Shown: one piece after another, positions 35,025 to 43,335 of the stretch
Layout of the letters: each line of letters starts with the position of its first letter
Numbering within the stretch: position 1 is the stretch's first letter
DNA from: Clostridiales bacterium
GTDB lineage: Bacteria > Bacillota > Clostridia > Saccharofermentanales > Saccharofermentanaceae
NCBI GenBank assembly: GCA_017519205.1
Contig: JAFWSW010000130.1
Location: 1 to 50,091 of the forward strand
Direction: 5' to 3'
DNA length: 50,091 bases
Position numbers and translations under genes: made by a program
The notes under the pieces: model-generated
The model's database searches: none
Told to the model about the DNA's origin: nothing
What the model saw: only the letters and a program-made list of their open reading frames with translations

Positions 35025-36239
35025 ATGGAAAAGATAAAAGATGAAACATTATCCCAGATCATAAAGTACGATGAAGAATACTATATGCCGGTTTTCGGTA
35101 AACGTGTTCCTCTCGTGGCCGACCATGGCAAGGGCGTCTACCTCTACGGAACCGACGGAAAGCAGTACATGGATATGATCGGCGGTATCGCCGTTAACGT
35201 CCTCGGACACAGTAATCCCGCACTCGTAAAGGCGGTTTCTACGCAGGCAAAGAAGGTCATCCACTGCTGCAACTATTACTACAATGAACCCCAGACACTT
35301 CTGGCCAAGAAGCTCGTCGAGATGAGCTTCGCCGATAAGGTATTTTTCGCCAACTCCGGTGCGGAAGCCAACGAAGGTGCCATCAAGCTCGCTCGCGGGT
35401 ACTGGTACAAGAAGGGCACCCCGAAGCCGAAGATCATCACGGCAAAGATGTCCTTCCACGGACGTACCATGGCAACCATTGCCGCTACCGGTCAGGAGAA
35501 GTTCTCTATCCCCTTCGGACCGAATGTCCCGGGCTTCGAATATGTCCCGTTCAATGATATCGAGGCCATTAAGAAGGCCGCTGACAAGGATACCGGCGCC
35601 ATCATGCTCGAACTCATCCAGGGCGAGAGCGGCGTACACCCGGCAGATGCCGCTTATGTAAAAGCAGTCAGAAAGTTCTGTAATGACAACAAGATCCTTC
35701 TGATCATCGACGAGGTTCAGACCGGTGTCGGACATACCGGAACCTTCTTCGCATACGAGCAGTATGGCATCAAGCCGGATATCCTTACTTTGGCAAAAGG
35801 ACTCGCAGGCGGCGTTCCTGTAGGTGCGGTTCTTGCCAGCAAGAAGGCATCCACAGGATTTGCTCCGGGTGACCACGGCTCGACCTTCGGCGGTAACCCG
35901 CTGGCCTGCGCAGCCGGACTTGCTGTGATCAATGAGATCGAAACAAAGGAATTACTGAAAAACGTCACCGAGACAGGTGCTTTTATCACGGAAAAACTGG
36001 AGAAGGTCGCAAAGTCGACCAAGAAGATCTCGGAAGTACGTGGAAAAGGCTTACTGATCGGCATCGAGCTCGCATTCGACTCAGCCGCCGATATTAAGAT
36101 GAAGCTCTTTGAGAAAGGCTTCCTCGTAAGTGCCATTGGAGCCAACGTGATCCGTATCGCACCTCCGCTGATCCTGAATAAAACACAGGCCACAAAATTC
36201 GTAACTGCACTTAAGAACGTACTTACCGGAAAGGAGTAA
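35025..36239 (+). CDS. argD: Acetylornithine aminotransferase
   Basis: 404 residues, a class III PLP-dependent aminotransferase. FFANSGAEANEGAIKLAR, the cofactor-ring aspartate in IIDEVQTGVGHTG, and the PLP lysine in LAKGLAGGVPVGA are present. It makes N-acetylornithine from the semialdehyde, and in some bacteria also acts in lysine synthesis. The start at 35025 has GAGG 9 nt upstream; a start at 35010 would add five residues. argF follows after 6 nt. Confidence 0.94.
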   Translation: MEKIKDETLSQIIKYDEEYYMPVFGKRVPLVADHGKGVYLYGTDGKQYMDMIGGIAVNVLGHSNPALVKAVSTQAKKVIHCCNYYYNEPQTLLAKKLVEMSFADKVFFANSGAEANEGAIKLARGYWYKKGTPKPKIITAKMSFHGRTMATIAATGQEKFSIPFGPNVPGFEYVPFNDIEAIKKAADKDTGAIMLELIQGESGVHPADAAYVKAVRKFCNDNKILLIIDEVQTGVGHTGTFFAYEQYGIKPDILTLAKGLAGGVPVGAVLASKKASTGFAPGDHGSTFGGNPLACAAGLAVINEIETKELLKNVTETGAFITEKLEKVAKSTKKISEVRGKGLLIGIELAFDSAADIKMKLFEKGFLVSAIGANVIRIAPPLILNKTQATKFVTALKNVLTGKE

Positions 36240-36245
36240 ACACAT

Positions 36246-37178
36246 ATGAAACACTACATTGATTTTCACGAAGACGTAACCATCCCGGAGCTCGACGCAC
36301 TCCTTGAGACCGCGATCGATCTGAAGGCAAAGACAAAAGCGGGCATCCCGCATCCGATCCTTGCCGGCAAGACTCTCGGTATGATCTTTACCAAATCTTC
36401 TACGAGAACACGTGTCTCCTTCGAAGTCGGTATGTACCAGCTCGGTGGTCACGCGCTCTTCCTTTCCGGCGACGACATCCAGATCGGACGCGGCGAAACT
36501 ATCTATGACACAGCCAATGTTCTGTCCCGCATGGTCGACGGTATCATGATCAGAACATTCTCCCACCAGGATATCGTAGATCTGGCCAAGTACGGCTCGG
36601 TTCCGGTCATCAACGGTCTTTCCGATGACCAGCACCCGACACAGGTCCTTGCTGACCTTCTTACCATCAAGGAGCATAAAGGCGATCTGAAGGGCTTAAA
36701 GCTCGCTTATGTCGGCGACGGAAACAACATGGCCAACTCCCTGCTGCACGCCTGCGCCAAGGCCGGCATGGACATCTCCGTTGCTTCCCCGAAGGCATAC
36801 ACCTGCCCGGAGAAATATGTGCTTCAGGCACAGGAAGACGCCAAGATCACAGGTTCCAAGATCGTTATGACCGAGGATCCGTATGAAGCATGTAAGGACG
36901 CGGATGTCATCTATGCAGATACATGGGCCAGCATGGGACAGGAAGCCGAGAAGGCCGAGAGAGTCAAGGTCTTCAAGGATTATCAGGTCAATGCCGATCT
37001 GTTCTCTGTAGCAGACAAAGATGCTATCTTCCTGCACTGCCTGCCGGCATATCGCGGTTATGAGGTCACCGAAGACATCATCGACGGACCGCGTTCCTTC
37101 GTATTCGATGAGGCCGAGAACAGACTGCATGCCCACAAGGCGATCCTCGTACACCTCATGAGTGACAAGCATGCCTGA
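36246..37178 (+). CDS. argF: Ornithine carbamoyltransferase
   Basis: 310 residues. Carbamoyl-phosphate site STRTR (~51-55), DDQHPTQVLADL and the ornithine-side HCLPA (~263-267) identify an ornithine rather than aspartate enzyme. It forms citrulline from ornithine and carbamoyl phosphate. AAGGAG lies within the end of argD. Its end overlaps the following acetyltransferase gene. Confidence 0.96.
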   Translation: MKHYIDFHEDVTIPELDALLETAIDLKAKTKAGIPHPILAGKTLGMIFTKSSTRTRVSFEVGMYQLGGHALFLSGDDIQIGRGETIYDTANVLSRMVDGIMIRTFSHQDIVDLAKYGSVPVINGLSDDQHPTQVLADLLTIKEHKGDLKGLKLAYVGDGNNMANSLLHACAKAGMDISVASPKAYTCPEKYVLQAQEDAKITGSKIVMTEDPYEACKDADVIYADTWASMGQEAEKAERVKVFKDYQVNADLFSVADKDAIFLHCLPAYRGYEVTEDIIDGPRSFVFDEAENRLHAHKAILVHLMSDKHA

Positions 37179-37701
37179 TATCTACGTCAGAAAAGCAAGG
37201 CTGACCGAAGCACCCGTCATACTCAAGCTGGTACATGAGTCCATGTCCTCGTACTGCAGGGATTCCGGCATCCCGGATTCCTACATCGAGGCAACGTCCG
37301 AAGATCTGGAAACGATCGAGAATGCGATCTCCTCCGGGGTAGTCTTCGTTGCGCTCAGCGAAAACGACGAGATCCTCGGCACCTGCCGCCTGTATATCCG
37401 TCCGAGAAGAGATCTGGACAAGGAGATCAAAAGCGTAGTCTCCGGGGTATCCACACGTATCGCGTATTTTGCACGATTCGCCGTATGGGATACCTGGCGA
37501 AGCCAGGGCATCGGCAACTATCTTCTCTCTTACTGCGAGAAGGTGGCCGCAGCCTCCAAGTGTTCGCACATGCTGCTTCATACATCACTCACCAATCCCG
37601 GCATGGTGGACTACTATCAGACCAGAGGTTTTTCCCTTCTTTCTTCCGATGACCGCCGTGGTTATCAGCGAGGTCTTTTCGGAAAAGCACTTCCTTCCTG
37701 A
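37171..37701 (+). CDS. GNAT-family N-acetyltransferase in the arg operon
   Basis: 176 residues. The acetyl-CoA site is RFAVWDTWRSQGIGNYLLSY (motif A, with RSQGIG), and DYYQTRGF marks the C-terminal GNAT end. It overlaps argF by 8 nt (ATGCCTGA), so it is translated from the arg message. A role as a small stand-alone N-acetylglutamate synthase is possible because argJ and argA are not seen here, but nothing in the sequence proves the substrate. A GTG three codons upstream is an alternative start. A terminator follows. Confidence 0.87.
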   Translation: MPDIYVRKARLTEAPVILKLVHESMSSYCRDSGIPDSYIEATSEDLETIENAISSGVVFVALSENDEILGTCRLYIRPRRDLDKEIKSVVSGVSTRIAYFARFAVWDTWRSQGIGNYLLSYCEKVAAASKCSHMLLHTSLTNPGMVDYYQTRGFSLLSSDDRRGYQRGLFGKALPS

Positions 37702-37733
37702 CCGGGATCGAATCGACACATTTTGTATCCTAA

Positions 37734-37768
37734 ATCTGCATTTTCAGCCGAAGATGCAGATTTTTTTA
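37734..37768 (+). terminator. Terminator of the arg operon
   Basis: ATCTGCATTTTC (37734-37745) pairs with GAAGATGCAGAT (37750-37761, one G-T) and TTTTTTT follows. Confidence 0.93.
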
Positions 37769-37831
37769 AATTTTTTGTTCAATCGTTTATAGTTATCTCT
37801 TATTTTCTTTACACTCCGCCTGTTTTCGTAA

Positions 37832-37859
37832 TTGTTTGGTTATTATTTTCGACTACAAT
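37832..37859 (+). promoter_or_regulatory. Candidate promoter of the XRE regulator
   Basis: TTGTTT (37832-37837), 16-nt spacer, TACAAT (37854-37859), in an A/T-rich stretch about 37 nt ahead of the start codon. Confidence 0.5.
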
Positions 37860-37895
37860 AAATTAAAATTTTTTTAGAAACGGAGGCGATCAGTT

Positions 37896-38558
37896 ATGAA
37901 AAAGATTCGCGAGTACAGAATGAAAGCTAACCTGAGCCAGGGTATGTTGGCTGAGAAATTGAATGTGAAGCAGCCCTCTGTCTCACAGTGGGAGCGCGGG
38001 ACATCTTATCCCTCAGCAGAAACAGCAAAGAAGCTGTCGAAGATACTCGATATGCCTCTCGGACTGGTTTTTGATGAAAAAGCACATGAGGATACGTATG
38101 ATCTTCCTGTCTATTCAAGAATCAGAGCAGATGGGGAATGGGAGATCTGCACCAAGCCGGGATGTTCTCTGCGGGTATCCGATGATGACCTTAAGATGCT
38201 GATCCCCTGCGCCGAGCTCTCCGATCATGGTCTCACTCCAGAGAGAAAAGGCGTGGTCGATCAGGAAAGATTCTTCGGATACTACTGTGAATCGGGAAAC
38301 CAGCCTTCTCCGATTGCTCCGAACTCTGTCAATCTGATCTATCGGACAGACACACCGATCACAAATGCGATCCATCTGGTCTGCCTGGAAGGAAAAGACG
38401 GATGCCTGGTACGATTGATCCAAAACGAGCGTGGAGTGCTCGTGGTACTGGGAAACACATCCGGGAAATGCCGGTACTTCCAGATCCACGACCTCAAGAA
38501 CGGATCTCTTGTGATCCTCGGGATCGTTGTGGAAAACAGGAAACGGTTCTTCTTCTGA
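37896..38558 (+). CDS. XRE-family regulator with degenerate S24-like C-terminal domain
   Basis: 220 residues. HTH at ~4-55 (NLSQGMLAEKLNVKQPSVSQ and WERG). The C-terminal half starts like LexA/CI proteins (YDLPVYSRIRADGEWEI) and keeps the beta-rich outline, but the place of the catalytic Ser holds ESGNQPSP and the place of the Lys holds CLVRLI, so self-cleavage is unlikely. It probably represses or activates a local or distant target; no prophage genes surround it. GGAGG precedes the ATG. Its end faces that of ispE, 6 nt away. Confidence 0.85.
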   Translation: MKKIREYRMKANLSQGMLAEKLNVKQPSVSQWERGTSYPSAETAKKLSKILDMPLGLVFDEKAHEDTYDLPVYSRIRADGEWEICTKPGCSLRVSDDDLKMLIPCAELSDHGLTPERKGVVDQERFFGYYCESGNQPSPIAPNSVNLIYRTDTPITNAIHLVCLEGKDGCLVRLIQNERGVLVVLGNTSGKCRYFQIHDLKNGSLVILGIVVENRKRFFF

Positions 38559-38564
38559 GGCGTA

Positions 38565-39470
38565 TCAGGTCGTAAGTGCCCGCCGGGCCCACCAGCCCTG
38601 TGCGATCAGTCGGGAATACTCCGGGCTTCCCATCAGGCGGTCGATCGTTTCCTCATCCTTAAAAATCCCGAACACTGCGCTTCCGGATCCGCTCATGGCA
38701 GAGAAAACGGCACCGCCCCGGGAAAGAAGATCCAGTCCGTCCTGGATCTCGGGAACACTTTGAATCGCCGGATTCTGAAGATCATTTGACCAGGCGCTGC
38801 ATGCTTCTATAAGACGATCTTCCGGATCGGAAGGAGCATTCAGGCCTCTGATCAGGATCCTCTTCTCTGCATCGGAAATACCCTCTCCGTTCATAGCATC
38901 AAAAGCTTTGTAGCAGGCCGGAGTGGAAACTCCTCTTTGCGGCTTCATAAGAAGCATCGGAAGTCCGGACAGGTCAGGCATCGGTACCATGATCTCACCG
39001 ATCCCCGAGCAGAGGACGGTTCCTCCGCAAAGGAAGAAAGGAACATCTGCGCCGATCGACACGGCAATATCTGCCAGTTCATCTTTCGACACTCTCCCCG
39101 GGAACAGAGCATCCATGGCTTTGAGAACGGCAGCCGCATCGGAGCTTCCGCCGCCCAGGCCCGCCTGTGACGGGATATTCTTCTGAAGATCGATCGAGAT
39201 GGAATACTGCTCCGGGAGAAGCTTCTCGAGGAATCCGACAGCCGCTGCGACTGCTGTATTCTTTTTCGGGTCAGAAGTCAGGAAACTGCAGTTGGAAGAA
39301 AAGGATACACCTGTGCTGTTTCCTTCTACCGGAAGGACCTTCACCGTGATTTCGTCATACAGCGACAGAGTCTGCATACAACTGAAAAGAAGATGATATC
39401 CGTCTTCTCTTTTCCCGTCCATACGAAGGAACAGGTTGACCTTGGCCGGTGCTTGAACCGTAGTTTCCAT
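38565..39470 (-). CDS. ispE: 4-(cytidine 5'-diphospho)-2-C-methyl-D-erythritol kinase
   Basis: 301 residues, a GHMP kinase. APAKVNLFLRM at the N-terminus, the ATP loop IPSQAGLGGGSSDAAAVLK and the C-terminal FSAMSGSGSAVFGIF are the three family motifs. It performs the fourth step of the MEP isoprenoid pathway. The start at 39470 follows GAGG; an in-frame start 45 nt upstream lies in the terminator region. In Bacillus the order is veg-sspF-ispE; here sspF is missing. Confidence 0.95.
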   Translation of the reverse strand: METTVQAPAKVNLFLRMDGKREDGYHLLFSCMQTLSLYDEITVKVLPVEGNSTGVSFSSNCSFLTSDPKKNTAVAAAVGFLEKLLPEQYSISIDLQKNIPSQAGLGGGSSDAAAVLKAMDALFPGRVSKDELADIAVSIGADVPFFLCGGTVLCSGIGEIMVPMPDLSGLPMLLMKPQRGVSTPACYKAFDAMNGEGISDAEKRILIRGLNAPSDPEDRLIEACSAWSNDLQNPAIQSVPEIQDGLDLLSRGGAVFSAMSGSGSAVFGIFKDEETIDRLMGSPEYSRLIAQGWWARRALTT

Positions 39471-39486
39471 ATTGACCTCACTCCTC

Positions 39487-39543
39487 AAAAAGCAACAGCC
39501 GTCATGCTCGCACAATCTGTGTGGCTTGCATTGACGGCTGTTG
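39487..39543 (-). terminator. Terminator between veg and ispE
   Basis: CAACAGCCGTCA and TGACGGCTGTTG (39493-39504 with 39532-39543) form a 12-bp stem, with further pairing in the loop (GCACA/TGTG), then CTTTTTG on the minus strand. It would limit flow from the strong veg promoter into ispE. Confidence 0.85.
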
Positions 39544-39566
39544 GTGTTGACTTGTTATAGATGAGC

Positions 39567-39830
39567 TCAGCTCGCCTGTGTCTCTGCAACTGCTGCGATG
39601 TGGACCGACTTCGTCAGAACATCGATATAGCTGTAGGATACGATCTCCTGTGCAGCATTTGTCGGTTTTCTGTCACACTTAACAGTAAACATGTTCGGAT
39701 AGCAGTGATCGAGGATCCCTTCGTGAACGATGATTCTCTTTCTTCCGCCGTTGGAAGTCAGGCGGACTGTGCGTCCGATATAAGACTCAAGATTCTTCTT
39801 GCAAGCTTCAACATCTGATTTAATGATCAC
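39567..39830 (-). CDS. veg: Veg family protein
   Basis: 87 residues, the usual Veg size, with the signature GRTVRLTSNGGRKRIIVHEG and Cys residues in DHCYPNMFTVKCDR. Veg stimulates biofilm matrix genes in Bacillus subtilis; its biochemical function is not settled. The start codon is GTG (39828-39830) behind GGGAGG. Very strong promoter directly upstream. Confidence 0.93.
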   Translation of the reverse strand: MIIKSDVEACKKNLESYIGRTVRLTSNGGRKRIIVHEGILDHCYPNMFTVKCDRKPTNAAQEIVSYSYIDVLTKSVHIAAVAETQAS

Positions 39831-39879
39831 TGGTCTTCCCTCCCCATCTGGATATAAAAAGAATACCTACTGTTACGAA

Positions 39880-39908
39880 ATTATAACAGGGTCAAAGTTA
39901 CTTGTCAA
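39880..39908 (-). promoter_or_regulatory. Perfect consensus veg promoter
   Basis: TTGACA (39903-39908), 17-nt spacer, TATAAT (39880-39885), preceded by TGT so the -10 is extended as well. The best promoter in the window, matching the known strength of veg promoters. Confidence 0.95.
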
Positions 39909-40024
39909 TCAAAAACACAACTTCTTGTGGTTATATTGCACAAGAAATCCAAATATAGTGTTTTTATTTTCTACATCAGATTCCTTTTACCATGGCTTTT
40001 TTGTAACACTTCTGTCATTTTCTG

Positions 40025-40053
40025 TTGGAATATAAGAGAGGAAAGCATATAAT
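40025..40053 (+). promoter_or_regulatory. fhs promoter
   Basis: TTGGAA (40025-40030), 17-nt spacer, TATAAT (40048-40053). The ~85-nt leader holds a 6-bp hairpin TTTGCG/CGCAAA (40068-40073, 40098-40103). No tetrahydrofolate riboswitch was recognised. Confidence 0.75.
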
Positions 40054-40145
40054 GATATTCGTAGTTTTTTGCGAAAAGCACCGGCTCATGATGTGAACGC
40101 AAAGAATAAATATGAAAGATATTATTAATGAAGTGAGGGACGATT

Positions 40146-41816
40146 ATGCTTAGTGACATTGAGATCGCACGTAATGCCGAAATGCTGCCTATTGAGAAGA
40201 TCGCGGAGAAGCTGGGGATCGAAAGAGATGACCTGGAGTTCTACGGAAAATACAAGGCGAAACTGCCGCTTCGTCTCCTCACCGACAGAAAAGATAAGAA
40301 AGACGGAAAACTCGTTCTCGTTACCGCGATGAACCCGACTCCGGCAGGAGAAGGAAAGACCACTGTCAGCATCGGTCTGGCACAGGCTCTCAACAAGCAG
40401 AACAAGAACGCGATGCTCGCACTCCGTGAGCCTTCCCTCGGACCGGTATTCGGTATCAAGGGCGGCGCGGCCGGCGGCGGATACTCCCAGGTCGTTCCGA
40501 TGGATGACATCAACCTTCACTTCACAGGTGACCTTCACGCCATCACTTCCGCAAACAACCTGCTGGCAGCGATGATCGACAATCACCTCTATCAGGGAAA
40601 TGAACTCAATCTCGATAAGGACCGTATCCTCTGGAAGCGCTGTCTCGACATGAACGACCGTGCACTCCGATCCCTGAATCTCGGTGTAGGCGGCGGCGTT
40701 AACGGCGTTCCGAGAAACGAAGTATTCTCGATCACAGCGGCATCCGAGATCATGGCGATCCTCTGCCTGGCTTCCGATATGGAAGACCTTAAGAAGAGAC
40801 TGGCAAATATCGCCATCGCATACGACATGGACGGCAACATCGTCCGTGCTTCCGCACTCAAGGCTGAAGGTGCAATGAGCGTTCTTCTTAAAGACGCGAT
40901 CTGCCCGAACCTCGTTCAGTCCCTCGAGCATACACCGGCTCTCATCCACGGCGGACCGTTCGCCAATATCGCACACGGCTGCAACAGTATCATCGCTACC
41001 AGAATGGCGCTGAAGCTGGCAGACATCGTCGTTACTGAGGCAGGCTTCGGTGCTGACCTCGGCGCCGAGAAGTTCCTCGACATCAAGTGCAGAACCGCAG
41101 GCATCTGGCCGGACGCCGTAGTCATCGTTGCTACCGTCCGTTCCCTTAAGTACAATGCCGGCATCCCGAAGGAAGAGCTGAACAAGCCGAACGCTGAGGC
41201 TGTTGCGGCAGGCTTCCCGAACCTGGCTAAGCATATCGAAAACATCCTTTCCTACGGCATCCCGTGTGTCGTAGCAAGCAACCAGTTCCTCACCGATACA
41301 GAGGAAGAACTGGATACCCTGCGCCGTCTCTGCGAAGAAAAGGGCGCAACATTTGCTCCGGCACAGATCTTCGCCAAGGGCGGTGAAGGCGGACAGGAAC
41401 TGGCTGATGCCGTTCTGAAAGCCATCGAGACACCGTCTGACGGACCGCACTACATGTACGATCTGGATATGCCGGTCGAAAAGAAGATCGAAGCGATCGC
41501 CAAGAACATCTATGGCGCAGCAAATGTCGAGATCCTGCCGGAAGCGATGAAGAAGATCGAAGACTTCACCAAGGCAGGCTTCGGCAATACTCCTGTATGT
41601 ATCGCAAAGACACAGTATTCCCTCTCCGACAACCTCAAGGTACTCGGAAGACCGGAGGGCTTTACGCTTACCGTCCGTGATATCTGGCTGTCTGCAGGCG
41701 CAGGCTTCCTGGTTGCCCTGACCGGTGCGATCGTTACCATGCCGGGTCTTCCGAAGCATCCGGCTGCCATGGATATCGATATTGATGCCAACGGCGTAAT
41801 CGAGGGACTGTTCTAA
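40146..41816 (+). CDS. fhs: Formate--tetrahydrofolate ligase
   Basis: 556 residues, the standard length. ATP loop [18 protein letters not shown] (~60-77), [20 protein letters not shown], and [20 protein letters not shown] near the C-terminus. It joins formate to THF, giving 10-formyl-THF for purines, formylmethionine and, in acetogens, the methyl branch of the Wood-Ljungdahl pathway; no other genes of that pathway are here. GTGAGGGA precedes the ATG. Confidence 0.98.
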   Translation: MLSDIEIARNAEMLPIEKIAEKLGIERDDLEFYGKYKAKLPLRLLTDRKDKKDGKLVLVTAMNPTPAGEGKTTVSIGLAQALNKQNKNAMLALREPSLGPVFGIKGGAAGGGYSQVVPMDDINLHFTGDLHAITSANNLLAAMIDNHLYQGNELNLDKDRILWKRCLDMNDRALRSLNLGVGGGVNGVPRNEVFSITAASEIMAILCLASDMEDLKKRLANIAIAYDMDGNIVRASALKAEGAMSVLLKDAICPNLVQSLEHTPALIHGGPFANIAHGCNSIIATRMALKLADIVVTEAGFGADLGAEKFLDIKCRTAGIWPDAVVIVATVRSLKYNAGIPKEELNKPNAEAVAAGFPNLAKHIENILSYGIPCVVASNQFLTDTEEELDTLRRLCEEKGATFAPAQIFAKGGEGGQELADAVLKAIETPSDGPHYMYDLDMPVEKKIEAIAKNIYGAANVEILPEAMKKIEDFTKAGFGNTPVCIAKTQYSLSDNLKVLGRPEGFTLTVRDIWLSAGAGFLVALTGAIVTMPGLPKHPAAMDIDIDANGVIEGLF

Positions 41817-41823
41817 TTCCTCT

Positions 41824-43125
41824 ATGAAGAATCCGAAGAGTAATTACATCGGAGAAGCGCGGAGGATCAGAAGAAAGCGCATGATCATCCGGGGGATCAT
41901 AGCTGGTGCTGTGATCCTTCTGGTCTTTTTCGCGTTCTTTTTCAAATACATCCTGAGCCTGAAAAAGGATATCGATGAAGAGTTTCCGAGCAACCTGTCT
42001 GAATTGACCGAGACCGGAGAGATCTCCGTGAGCACGGCTCCCTCCTCTTCGGAAACCACAGCCGAAACGGGGGAAGTCACTACCACTACGACTCCTCCCG
42101 AGACAGAAACCACTCCGGAAAGCACACCGGATCCGGAATCAACAGAAACGACGACCGGACCGGAATCAACCGAGACCGGTGACCCATCGGACCCCTCAGA
42201 TCCGTCCGCAACGACCGAGACCACGGTCAATCTTCTTCCGGACGACTGGAGTGATCAGCAGCAAGTGCTTTTCCCGCAGAAATATCCTCTTCAGACCGTG
42301 ACACACGCCGAGCGTGACCAGTCCTACGCCGCGCTCAAGCATTCGGTAAAAAAGTACCTGGAAGAGCACAAAGAAGCCAGGATCGGATTCTACTACATCA
42401 ACCTGAATACGAACGAGGCATTCGGATATAACGAGGCGCAGCCGTTCGTTGTCGGTTCCTCGGTCTACCTGCCGATGACGATGCTGATCTACGATGACGT
42501 CCGTGCGGGAACGCGATCGATGGATGCGGCGGTTCCTTTCCAGAAATCCAGCATCGACGGGAAGCTCGACACGAAAATGGGAGAAGTTCCGGAAGGAAAA
42601 CAGTATTTCCTGTGGCAGCTCACCTATCTGGCACTGCGCGACGGAGACAGTGCCGCCATGAACATGCTCATGGAGAATGTCGGAGGTCAGGAAGACCTTC
42701 TGAAGCGTCTTTCACAGATGTCCTCATGTATCGATTTTTCCGCCGTCCAGAACTACTTTGACTTCCAGGGTGTCCAGCAGTCCGGAGACCACCGGTCCTC
42801 CGCATACGACCTTGCCACCTTTGCACAGATGCTCTACTGGCGGTATATGTCCTATCCGGATGTGTATCAGAATCTGATCGATGCGCTCGGGAGCTCCGAC
42901 AGAACCAATGGAGTTGCCCGTCAGATACCAAGCAACGCGACCGTTCTTCACCGTCACGGAAGCAACAGCGAGTTCCATGCCGAGTCGGATGTCGCCATCA
43001 TCCTGGGACCGGAACCGGTCATCGTCTGCGTGACCGTAGAGGCGGAAACACCGGAACTCTCGCAGGAGATCCAGTCTGCTCTGGGAGCCCTGGTATATAA
43101 TTTCATCAGTCTTTGTCACGCGTGA
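41824..43125 (+). CDS. Membrane-anchored beta-lactamase-like protein lacking catalytic residues
   Basis: 433 residues: basic cytoplasmic start, one membrane helix (~21-45), a Thr/Glu/Pro/Ser-rich linker (~60-135), then a class-A beta-lactamase-like domain (~165-430). Where the active enzymes have S-x-x-K the sequence is GSSVYLP, with Tyr215 in the lysine place; the S-D-N region reads DGDSAAMN (273-280); K-T-G is RHG (377-379). It therefore looks like an exported pseudoenzyme, perhaps binding peptidoglycan. It follows fhs by 7 nt without a clear ribosome site beyond AATTCCTCT, and may be coupled to it. Confidence 0.8.
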   Translation: MKNPKSNYIGEARRIRRKRMIIRGIIAGAVILLVFFAFFFKYILSLKKDIDEEFPSNLSELTETGEISVSTAPSSSETTAETGEVTTTTTPPETETTPESTPDPESTETTTGPESTETGDPSDPSDPSATTETTVNLLPDDWSDQQQVLFPQKYPLQTVTHAERDQSYAALKHSVKKYLEEHKEARIGFYYINLNTNEAFGYNEAQPFVVGSSVYLPMTMLIYDDVRAGTRSMDAAVPFQKSSIDGKLDTKMGEVPEGKQYFLWQLTYLALRDGDSAAMNMLMENVGGQEDLLKRLSQMSSCIDFSAVQNYFDFQGVQQSGDHRSSAYDLATFAQMLYWRYMSYPDVYQNLIDALGSSDRTNGVARQIPSNATVLHRHGSNSEFHAESDVAIILGPEPVIVCVTVEAETPELSQEIQSALGALVYNFISLCHA

Positions 43126-43142
43126 GTATTTTATGTTATAAT
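43113..43142 (+). promoter_or_regulatory. Promoter of the SRP RNA gene
   Basis: TTGTCA (43113-43118), 18-nt spacer, TATAAT (43137-43142) preceded by TGT (extended -10). It overlaps the end of the upstream coding sequence. Confidence 0.8.
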
Positions 43143-43156
43143 TCTTTCGTATTTTC

Positions 43157-43305
43157 GTCCCGGGTGGTCTACAGTTGGCGGTGGGTCTTGTGCGATGCGA
43201 GCCTGTGAACCCTGTCAGGTCCGGAAGGAAGCAGCAGTAAGCGGTCACTTGCATGTGCCGCAAGGGTGCTTGCCCCGACTGTAGTCCAGCCGGGACGATT
43301 TTTAT
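43157..43305 (+). ncRNA. ffs: Signal recognition particle RNA, small bacterial type
   Basis: The universally conserved tip CAGGTCCGGAAGGAAGCAGC lies at ~43218-43238. The ends pair as GTCCCGG (43157-43163) and CCGGGAC (43290-43296), with further matches CTACAGT/ACTGTAG, giving one long rod of ~140 nt; TTTTTATT follows as terminator. It binds Ffh and guides ribosomes making membrane proteins to the translocon. No Alu domain as in the ~270-nt Bacillus form was found. dnaX follows, as in many bacteria. Confidence 0.95.
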
Positions 43306-43335
43306 TCCCAACTATTCCGCAGAAGGAGGAGTCCC

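Noticed and set aside
40054-40145. Possible tetrahydrofolate riboswitch before fhs
   Set aside because: The leader is short and shows none of the conserved THF-riboswitch sequence; only a 6-bp stem.
40112-40153. 13-codon upstream open frame ([13 protein letters not shown]) overlapping the fhs start
   Set aside because: The stop overlaps the fhs start region, which would suit coupling, but there is no ribosome site ahead of its ATG.
40125-41759. 544-codon minus-strand open frame over fhs
   Set aside because: Mirror of a highly biased coding gene; no homology and no start signal.
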